Of a stretch of 5,612 bases of DNA, positions 1 to 4,857 are shown one piece after another. The notes beneath the pieces are model-generated. The model had not been told where the DNA came from, made no database searches, and saw only the letters and a program-made list of their open reading frames with translations. The number at the start of each line of letters is the position of its first letter. Position 1 is the stretch's first letter. The position numbers were made by a program, and so were the translations under genes. The DNA is from Flavobacteria bacterium RIFCSPLOWO2_12_FULL_31_7 (lineage in GTDB: Bacteria; Bacteroidota; Bacteroidia; Flavobacteriales; Flavobacteriaceae): the NCBI GenBank assembly GCA_001800945.1, contig MGWJ01000094.1, forward strand, positions 1 through 5,612. Reading direction: 5' to 3'.

Positions 1-1
1 C

Positions 2-1381
2 TCTAAAAATATTTCAATTTTAGATCCAGGTTGTGGAACTGCAATTTTAACCTGTGCATTAATCGAAAATTTAATTAGTAATCAAATTGAATCAATAGAT
101 TTAATTGCTTATGAGACTGATTATGAATTATTGCCTTACACTGAACAATCATTACAGTATTTAAAAAAATGGCTTAAAAATAAAAATATAATTTTTAAGT
201 ATACATTATTCACAAGTGACTTTATTGAAGACATAGCTAACACATTAGATAAAGAAATAGAATCATTTGATTACATCATTTCAAATCCACCATATTTTAA
301 ATTATCAAAAGACGATAAAAGAGTAAAGTTGTTAGACCATTTAGTTAAAGGTCAACCAAATATTTATTCTTTATTTATGGCTGTTTCTGTTAATCTTCTG
401 AAAAAAAATGGTGAATTAATATTTATTGTTCCTAGAAGCTTCGCTTCTGGTCAATATTTTAATTCTTTCAGAGATTATCTTTTCAGTAATGTGAATTTAA
501 ACTTTGTGCATCTTTTTAAGTCGAGAAGTGAAACCTTTGATAGAGATAAAGTTCTTCAAGAAACTTTGATTTTAAAATGTAGTAAAGATGAAAATAAAAA
601 AGTAATTATTTCGACTTCAGAAGGAATCAAAGATTTGAATTCCTCAAAAGTAAAAACATATGATTTAATTGATATTATTGATTTAAATTCAAATGCAAAA
701 ATTCTTCATTTGCCAACAACAAATTATGAAGAAAAAGTTATTGAATTATTTAAATCTTGGAATAATAATTTAAAAAATTTTGGTATACAAATTTCTACTG
801 GTCCAGTTGTATCATTTAGAATTAAAGAACATTTATTTGAAATTTATCAAAATTCAACAGTTTTTTTAGCACCTTTATTTTGGCTTAACAATGTTACAAA
901 AATGAATATTGAATGGCCAAAATTTATTGCAAATAAAAGTCAGTACATAAACATAATTGATAAAACAAAGAGTGTTTTGTTACCAAATAAAAATTATGTT
1001 TTTTTAAGAAGATTTAGCTCTAAAGACGACAAAAGTAGATTGATTGCTTCACCATATTTTTCAAAATTTAGTAAGACTAAATATATTGGAGTTGAAAACA
1101 AACTAAACTACATTTATAAAATAGATGGTGAATTAGAAATCAATGAAGCTTATGGAATTGCTGCACTTCTCAATTCAAAAATTTATGACACATATTTTAG
1201 AACATTTAATGGAAATGTAAATGTTAGTGCAACTGAAATAAGATTAATGACATTTCCAGATATAGAAACTGTTCGAGAAATTGGAAATTACATAAATAGT
1301 CAAAATGATTTTTCCGAAGAGCTAATTAATGAATATATAAATAATTTATTTCTAAATAATTTTGAATTAGTCAATGGATAA
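2..1381 (+). CDS. Type II DNA adenine-N6 methyltransferase, BsuBI/PstI family (5' partial)
   Basis: This is the modification half of a restriction-modification system. It should transfer a methyl group from S-adenosylmethionine to adenine N6 in the recognition site and so protect host DNA. The open frame runs through the left edge, and 459 residues are visible. The SAM-binding motif I, LDPGCGT, lies at visible residues 7-13 and the catalytic motif IV, SNPPYF, at 94-99 (NPPY at 284-295). The order I then IV, followed by a long C-terminal target-recognition part, fits the gamma class. Near the C-terminus, LNSKIYDTYFR followed by GNVNVSATEIR (about residues 390-414) is typical of BsuBI/PstI and Eco57I-like enzymes. 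Family members are about 500 residues, so roughly 40-50 are missing. The TTG at 131 is not the start, because motif I lies upstream of it in the same frame. The endonuclease gene overlaps the end by 8 bases, indicating co-translation. A CTGCAG target is a family-based guess. Confidence 0.93.
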   Translation, partial: SKNISILDPGCGTAILTCALIENLISNQIESIDLIAYETDYELLPYTEQSLQYLKKWLKNKNIIFKYTLFTSDFIEDIANTLDKEIESFDYIISNPPYFKLSKDDKRVKLLDHLVKGQPNIYSLFMAVSVNLLKKNGELIFIVPRSFASGQYFNSFRDYLFSNVNLNFVHLFKSRSETFDRDKVLQETLILKCSKDENKKVIISTSEGIKDLNSSKVKTYDLIDIIDLNSNAKILHLPTTNYEEKVIELFKSWNNNLKNFGIQISTGPVVSFRIKEHLFEIYQNSTVFLAPLFWLNNVTKMNIEWPKFIANKSQYINIIDKTKSVLLPNKNYVFLRRFSSKDDKSRLIASPYFSKFSKTKYIGVENKLNYIYKIDGELEINEAYGIAALLNSKIYDTYFRTFNGNVNVSATEIRLMTFPDIETVREIGNYINSQNDFSEELINEYINNLFLNNFELVNG

Positions 1382-2309
1382 AATAAAAGAAGCTCAAATA
1401 ATTCTTAAAGAATTAGGTTTGCCAAAACTACAACAAAACGAAATTTCTGCTTTAACTTTATTAGCACTTTGCAATATAAAAGAGAAAGATAATTGGAAAG
1501 ATTCTACAAAAAACAGTCTAGGTGTTAGCAAAGGAATAATGCAATTCATTTCTGATGTCTATGATAAAGAATACGCACCAAATACAAGAGAAACTGTTAG
1601 AAGATTTGTTTTACATCAATTTGTACAAGCCAGAATTGCTGATTACAATCCAGATATTCCAGATTTACCAGTAAATAGCCCAAGAGCTCATTATGCTCTT
1701 TCTATTGAAGCTTTATCAGTTATTAAAACATATAACACAAAAGAATGGGAAGCTGAAACAAAAAAATTCAGAGAATCTATTGGTAATTTGTCAAAAAAAT
1801 ATGCTAAAAACAAAGCAGTTCACAGAGTTCCTGTAAAACTTCCAAATGGCAAAACTCTAAACTTATCTTCAGGTAAACACAATGAAGTTCAAGCAGCAAT
1901 TGTAGAACAATTTCTTCCTGAATTTGCAAAAGATAGTGAATTACTATATTTAGGTGATACTGAACAAAAAGATTTGCATCTTGATGATAAAACTATGTTA
2001 AAGATAGGAATTCCAATTGATCAACATAGTAAATTACCTGATGTTGTTTTATTTGACAGAAAGAAAAATTGGTTATATTTAATTGAAGCTGTTACTTCTC
2101 ACGGTCCAGTTTCTCCTAAAAGAGTTGTTGAATTAGAAGAACTTTTAAAAGATTGTTCTGCTGGAAAAGTATATGTTACAGCATTTCCAAGTTTTAAAGA
2201 ATTTAAAAAATGGTCAAGTGAAATTGCTTGGGAAACTGAAATTTGGATATGTGAAATGCCAAGTCATATGATTCATTTTAATGGTGATAGATTTATGGGA
2301 CCACGTTAA
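1374..2309 (+). CDS. Type II restriction endonuclease, BsuBI/PstI family
   Basis: This is the nuclease half of the restriction-modification pair, predicted to cut unmethylated DNA. At 311 residues it is close to the usual family length (PstI is about 326), so it looks intact. Residues 1 to about 150 form the helical N-terminal part expected to hold the family's helix-turn-helix domain. The catalytic domain follows. KLPDVVLFD places P222-D223, then 14 residues to E238 in LIEAVTSHGP, which looks like the PD and E elements of a PD-(D/E)XK fold. The usual E-x-K lysine is absent (E-A-V), and K249 in SPKR is a candidate substitute. The family signatures HGP (243-245) and HFNGDRFMGPR (301-311) are present. 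The ATG at 1374 lies inside the last codons of the methyltransferase, so the nuclease is probably translated by coupling after its antidote. An attC-like site begins 10 bases after the stop. CTGCAG is the family's expected target, but specificity can drift. Confidence 0.95.
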   Translation: MDKIKEAQIILKELGLPKLQQNEISALTLLALCNIKEKDNWKDSTKNSLGVSKGIMQFISDVYDKEYAPNTRETVRRFVLHQFVQARIADYNPDIPDLPVNSPRAHYALSIEALSVIKTYNTKEWEAETKKFRESIGNLSKKYAKNKAVHRVPVKLPNGKTLNLSSGKHNEVQAAIVEQFLPEFAKDSELLYLGDTEQKDLHLDDKTMLKIGIPIDQHSKLPDVVLFDRKKNWLYLIEAVTSHGPVSPKRVVELEELLKDCSAGKVYVTAFPSFKEFKKWSSEIAWETEIWICEMPSHMIHFNGDRFMGPR

Positions 2310-2318
2310 TTAAATAAA

Positions 2319-2466
2319 AAGCCAGCTACCAACAGGCGTTTTGCGCAATTGCGAATTTTGTAGTAAATTCACGTTAACGTTTCGCAAGAAATTTTATCTT
2401 TAACAGAAAATAATCCGTTCCGAAGTTCGCAACAACGCAAAGCGCCGGAACGTTGTAGGCAATTTT
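2319..2466 (+). repeat. attC-like recombination site A (ends cassette 1, starts cassette 2)
   Basis: The folded repeat lies between the endonuclease gene and cassette 2. The left outer arm is 2319-2333 (ending CTACCAAC) and the right outer arm is 2452-2466 (GTTGTAGGCA then ATTTT), with 118 bases between. The inner stem is GGCGTTTTGC (2335-2344) against GCAAAGCGCC (2437-2446), with 1 base on the left and 5 (GGAAC) on the right between outer and inner stems. Further in, TTGCGAA (2349-2355) pairs with TTCGCAA (2426-2432). Two small hairpins lie inside: GAATTT/AAATTC (2353-2370, overlapping that stem's left strand) and TTTC-GCAA-GAAA (2380-2391). The two outer arms do not match each other except CAAC/GTTG, as expected when each comes from a different cassette. 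The inferred crossover is between 2452 and 2453. Confidence 0.85.
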
Positions 2467-2483
2467 AACCGAAATAACCGGAA

Positions 2484-2858
2484 ATGGAAATATTAAATAT
2501 CATTTTACTAATTCTTATAAATTTATTTATAATGAAATTTCTTCTCAAGAGAAATTATTCAAATCTTTTGTATGCTATAATTCCAACCATAATATTTATA
2601 ATTATTAATCTTTTATTTGGGCAACTGCCAAATAAATTAATTCCAATAATACTATTTTATTCTTTTGCGTCACTAATTTTGAGTTTCATGAGTTCACTAA
2701 TAGATGTAACAAAAAACACTAAATCTAATGTAAGTGAAGAATTCAAAGAGAAATTTCGAAAAACTAAATATTACATTGTAAACTTAATTATGCCAATTGG
2801 AGTGACAATTTTCCAAATAATACTAATACTCAACAGAGAAATGCAAATTAAGTTTTAG
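2484..2858 (+). CDS. Small four-helix integral membrane protein, function unknown
   Basis: I do not recognise this 124-residue protein. Hydrophobic stretches at about residues 3-21, 27-46, 52-75 and 97-118 predict four membrane helices. A charged loop rich in K, E and N (about 76-96, NTKSNVSEEFKEKFRKTK) separates helices 3 and 4. There is no cysteine pair, lipobox or catalytic motif. The ATG at 2484 is chosen because hydrophobic residues follow at once and it lies 31 bases inside the cassette boundary, similar to cassettes 3 and 5. The leader AACCGGAAATGG gives no clear Shine-Dalgarno site, as is usual in Bacteroidota. It is the first gene of a two-gene cassette, with a small soluble protein 66 bases downstream. 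Helix counts are by eye. Confidence 0.8.
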   Translation: MEILNIILLILINLFIMKFLLKRNYSNLLYAIIPTIIFIIINLLFGQLPNKLIPIILFYSFASLILSFMSSLIDVTKNTKSNVSEEFKEKFRKTKYYIVNLIMPIGVTIFQIILILNREMQIKF

Positions 2859-2924
2859 AAAAACTGTGAACGTAAAGGAACTTATGTGAGTATAAGGTAA
2901 TTTATTAAACTCAATAAATCTGTA

Positions 2925-3245
2925 ATGACTGACTTTAAACTTTGGCTAGAATTTGAAAATACTTATTCTGAAAATTGGGATCCCGAAAATGATGCGGCTA
3001 ATATACATGTAGATTTACCAAATGGTAAACATTATGGCATAAATGTTTGGACATTCAAATTTTTAGAAACCTTAAGAAAACAAGATGAACATCACGGAGC
3101 AAATCTTAAAGGTTTATATCAAACTCCACCAGATTTGTTTGTAAAAGAATTGACAAGAGATTGTATTGAGAAAACAATTCAAGATTTAATACGAATTGGT
3201 AATCTCGAAGAGGTTTTAAATCCAAGTGTGCTTGAAAAAAAATAA
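2925..3245 (+). CDS. Small soluble acidic protein, function unknown
   Basis: I cannot assign a function to this 106-residue protein. It has no signal peptide or membrane segment and should be cytoplasmic. The sequence is acidic and aromatic at the N-terminus (LWLEFENTY, then a WDPEND segment), followed by VDLPNGKHYGINVWTFKF, which reads like two beta-strands and a turn, then mostly helix to the end. The DLPNGKHYGINVWT stretch seems familiar from uncharacterised Bacteroidota proteins, but that is an impression, not a match. It is the second gene of cassette 2. The stop codon (3243-3245) touches the first base of the outer arm of the recombination-like site, so gene and repeat are packed without slack. 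The ATG at 2925 is the first plausible start, with no clear Shine-Dalgarno before it. Confidence 0.78.
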   Translation: MTDFKLWLEFENTYSENWDPENDAANIHVDLPNGKHYGINVWTFKFLETLRKQDEHHGANLKGLYQTPPDLFVKELTRDCIEKTIQDLIRIGNLEEVLNPSVLEKK

Positions 3246-3392
3246 AAACTGCCTACAACAGGCGTTTGGCAAGATTGCGAATTTTGTGGTAAATTCACGT
3301 TTACATTTCGCAAGAAATTTTATCTTTAACAGAAAATAATCAGTTCCGAAGCTCGCAACCTCGCCAAGCGCCGGAACGTTGTATGATATTTT
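3245..3392 (+). repeat. attC-like recombination site B (ends cassette 2, starts cassette 3)
   Basis: This copy lies between cassettes 2 and 3. The left outer arm is 3245-3259 (ending TGCCTACAAC) and the right outer arm is 3378-3392 (GTTGTATGAT then ATTTT), with 118 bases between. The inner stem is GGCGTTTGGC (3261-3270) against GCCAAGCGCC (3363-3372), again with spacers of 1 and 5 bases. By hand alignment the interior differs from site A at about 12 of 118 positions. One of these is a paired change in the inner stem (T-A in A, G-C in B). The left arm is the inverted complement of the right arm of site A, not of its own right arm beyond GTTGTA. The inferred crossover is between 3378 and 3379. 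Confidence 0.85.
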
Positions 3393-4190
3393 AGAATACC
3401 ACATAAATGAGAACAAAATTTATAATAACAACAATATTTTTTTTAACAATAATAATTATGGGTTTTTCAATTTTTAATAAAGAAAGTAAAGAAGAAAAGT
3501 TTTGGAATTGGTTTGAAAAAAATCAAGAAACTTATTATTCCGAAATTGAAAATCTTGAGATTCGTGAAGAAATATTTTCTGAGCTTACTAAAAACTTAAA
3601 AAAAGTAAATGAGGATTTAGTTTTTGAATTTAGTCCTATTCACGAAAACAATGTGAGAGAATTTACAATCTCTGCTGAAGGAATGAAAGAATTATTTCCT
3701 ATTGTGGAAAAACTAATTGAAAAAGCGCCAAAACTAAAAAACTGGAAGTTTAATGCTTTTAGACAAAGAATTCCTGGAGATGATTTTGAAATTCAATATG
3801 GAGATTTAAAAATTGGATATTCCGATATTTACTACCGAAGTGAAAATGATAATGGAAAATTAGGAATAGAACTAAACATAAAAAACTTTGATGATGAAGC
3901 TCAAACTCAAAACGCAATATATATACTTTTAGATGGTTTAATCGGAGTATACGACGTAACTACCAAAATCGGATGGATTGAATGGGTAAAATTGAATGAA
4001 AACGAAATGGAAAATCTGAAACATATTATTGAGTTGAGAAACGAAATCGACAAATAAAAACATCATACAACACACGTTTGGCGCAATTGCGAATTTTGTG
4101 TAAATTCAAGTTCACGTTTCGCAAGAAATATTATCTTTAACAGAAAATAATCAGTTCCGAAGTTCGCAACTGACGCCAAGCGCGGGAACG
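3379..4190 (+). mobile_element. Gene cassette 3: one exported or anchored protein
   Basis: This is a complete 812-base unit between the crossovers in sites B and C. Its start (GTTGTATGAT, A, TTTT at 3378-3392) is the inverted complement of its end (4057-4071) at 14 of 15 positions. The exception is A3388 against C4061. It holds a single gene with 28 bases of leader. Confidence 0.78.
3407..4057 (+). CDS. Membrane-anchored or exported protein, function unknown
   Basis: This is a 216-residue protein with a basic start (MRTK) and a single hydrophobic segment at about residues 5-23, either a Sec signal peptide or an N-terminal anchor. No lipobox cysteine is present. The rest is soluble and should face the periplasm or outside. 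FWNWFEKN (32-39) is followed by a helical segment, a strand pair FEFSPIHENNVREFTISAEG (73-92), then a helix leading to AP-x-L-x-x-WKFNAFRQR (107-121). I recall this FW-x-WF...FEFSP...AP..W.F.AF.Q arrangement from unnamed Bacteroidota proteins, often without a signal peptide. I know of no established function. It is the only gene in cassette 3. The start is 28 bases from the cassette boundary, and the stop codon's last base begins the next site's outer arm. Confidence 0.85.
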   Translation: MRTKFIITTIFFLTIIIMGFSIFNKESKEEKFWNWFEKNQETYYSEIENLEIREEIFSELTKNLKKVNEDLVFEFSPIHENNVREFTISAEGMKELFPIVEKLIEKAPKLKNWKFNAFRQRIPGDDFEIQYGDLKIGYSDIYYRSENDNGKLGIELNIKNFDDEAQTQNAIYILLDGLIGVYDVTTKIGWIEWVKLNENEMENLKHIIELRNEIDK

Positions 4191-4204
4191 TTACCAGCAA
4201 TATT
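4057..4204 (+). repeat. attC-like recombination site C (ends cassette 3, starts cassette 4)
   Basis: This copy lies between cassettes 3 and 4. The left outer arm is 4057-4071 (ending ATCATACAAC) and the right outer arm is 4190-4204 (GTTACCAGCA then ATATT), with 118 bases between despite small compensating indels relative to A and B. The inner stem is CACGTTTGGC (4073-4082) against GCCAAGCGCG (4175-4184). Its first pair is flipped to C-G relative to G-C in A and B. TTGCGAA/TTCGCAA and the GCAA-loop hairpin are retained. The left arm complements the right arm of site B. The inferred crossover is between 4190 and 4191. The ATG of the zinc-ribbon gene follows directly. Confidence 0.85.
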
Positions 4205-4843
4205 ATGACAACACAACGTACAAAAGACACTTATCAAAAGCAGATTTATGATTTCATAAAAGATATTTATGTTGTTTGTCCAAATTGTGGCGAAAAAGGA
4301 ATCGTAAAAACTGATGAAACACTTTATAGGAATATTGACGAGAATAAAATTAAACTAATCTGTTCAAAGTGTGGCTATAATAAGCGACTTAATGAAATGC
4401 CAATTGGTATTCAGTTTAACCCAAAAAATGAAAATTTAATCTCAAGATACTTTGTAATTGGAGATATGAATGATCCTTATTTTCATCAACCACTTTGGCT
4501 AAAAAGCGATTGTGGCGAAAATACTTTATGGGCATATAATTATGAACATCTTGACTTTTTAGAAAGACATGTAGAAGCGAAATTAAGAGAACGAAATATA
4601 GAAAGCATTGAAAACAAAAGCTTAGGAAGTAGATTACCGAAATGGATTACGTCGAAAAAAAACCGAGAATTAGTTTTGAAAACAATAAAGCAACTTAAAG
4701 AAAAATAAAATACTGCTGGTAACAACGGTTTGGCTCAATAGCTACAAATCAATAAATAACAACGTTCGATTTTCCGCTGGAAAATCTTATCTTAGCAAGA
4801 AATAATCGTTCACGCAGCCGCTACTGCGCCAAGCCGCAAAACG
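4191..4843 (+). mobile_element. Gene cassette 4: zinc-ribbon protein
   Basis: This is a complete 653-base unit between the crossovers in sites C and D. Its start (GTTACCAGCA, A, TATT at 4190-4204) is the inverted complement of its end (4709-4723) at 14 of 15 positions. The exception is A4200 against C4713. It is the most compact unit: the start codon abuts the left matched end, and the stop codon abuts the right one. Confidence 0.78.
4205..4708 (+). CDS. Zinc-ribbon protein, function unknown
   Basis: This is a 167-residue cytoplasmic protein. Four cysteines in two knuckles, C25-P-N-C28-G and C53-S-K-C56-G, form a classic zinc ribbon. Such ribbons bind zinc structurally and often contact nucleic acid or protein. 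The second half carries HQPLWLKSDCGENTLWAYN (94-112), a helical EHLDFLERHVEAKLRER, and a basic tail with SRLPKWITSKKNR, ending in a lysine-rich helix. I recall this ribbon plus LWAYN...SRLPKW arrangement from uncharacterised bacterial proteins, but no activity is established. The basic tail would suit nucleic acid binding, which is inference. It is the sole gene of cassette 4. The ATG follows directly on the 15-base outer arm of the upstream site, only 14 bases past the inferred crossover, leaving no room for a ribosome binding site of the cassette's own. Confidence 0.86.
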   Translation: MTTQRTKDTYQKQIYDFIKDIYVVCPNCGEKGIVKTDETLYRNIDENKIKLICSKCGYNKRLNEMPIGIQFNPKNENLISRYFVIGDMNDPYFHQPLWLKSDCGENTLWAYNYEHLDFLERHVEAKLRERNIESIENKSLGSRLPKWITSKKNRELVLKTIKQLKEK

Positions 4844-4857
4844 TTGGCAGTAATATT
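4709..4857 (+). repeat. attC-like recombination site D, divergent (ends cassette 4, starts cassette 5)
   Basis: The most divergent copy lies between cassettes 4 and 5. The left outer arm is 4709-4723 (ending TGCTGGTAAC) and the right outer arm is 4843-4857 (GTTGGCAGTA then ATATT), with 119 bases between. The inner stem is ACGGTTTGGC (4725-4734) against GCCAAGCCGC (4828-4837), with the same 1 and 5 base spacers. Much of the interior differs from A-C. TTGCGAA is replaced by a stem including TAGC and GCTA, and the apex is a perfect GATTTTCC-GCT-GGAAAATC hairpin (4768-4786). The short blocks TTATCTT and GAAATAATCGTTC are still recognisable. An extra AACAACGTT, like the outer core, occurs inside at 4758-4766. 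The left arm complements the right arm of site C. Confidence 0.82.

Larger units (their letters stand above)
1..2452 (+). mobile_element. Gene cassette 1 (left end outside window): restriction-modification pair
   Basis: The unit ends at the inferred crossover in site A, after the G at 2452. It holds the methyltransferase and endonuclease genes in one overlapping operon and is over 2.4 kb, large for a cassette. From the left arm of site A the missing start should read close to GTTGGTAGCT followed by A and GCTT. If that sequence is not found upstream of the methyltransferase, the pair may instead be flanking DNA. Confidence 0.6.
2453..3378 (+). mobile_element. Gene cassette 2: membrane protein plus small soluble protein
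   Basis: This is a complete 926-base unit between the inferred crossovers in sites A and B. Its start (GTTGTAGGCA, A, TTTT at 2452-2466) is the inverted complement of its end (3245-3259) at 14 of 15 positions. The single exception is A2462 against C3249. Both genes face the same way as in the other cassettes, and non-coding sequence outside the site is minimal. Confidence 0.78.

Noticed and set aside
131..1381. Methyltransferase starting at the TTG at 131
   Set aside because: The same frame is open to position 2 and encodes SAM-binding motif I (LDPGCGT) upstream of this codon, so the gene is 5' partial, not a short protein.
2335..2446. Repeats acting simply as Rho-independent terminators
   Set aside because: The paired arms are about 90 bases apart, no T-tract follows the stem, and the cassette-specific outer arms have no role in termination. 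An incidental effect on transcription is possible.
3216..3416. Reverse-strand frame of 66 codons over site B
   Set aside because: It lies across the structured repeat and the end of a convincing gene, has no coherent protein features, and is explained as antisense of the repeat.
4540..4725. Reverse-strand frame of 61 codons inside the zinc-ribbon gene
   Set aside because: It is the antisense shadow of a well-supported gene and runs into site D. No start context or protein motif supports it.
2319..4857. Repeats as a CRISPR array
   Set aside because: The repeat units are about 148 bases, separated by whole genes of 0.5-0.8 kb, and have cassette-specific ends. Spacers and short direct repeats are absent.
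2319..4857. Repeats as miniature inverted-repeat transposons
   Set aside because: The outer arms differ between copies and match across genes instead of within the copy, and no target-site duplications are visible. This is opposite to transposon behaviour.
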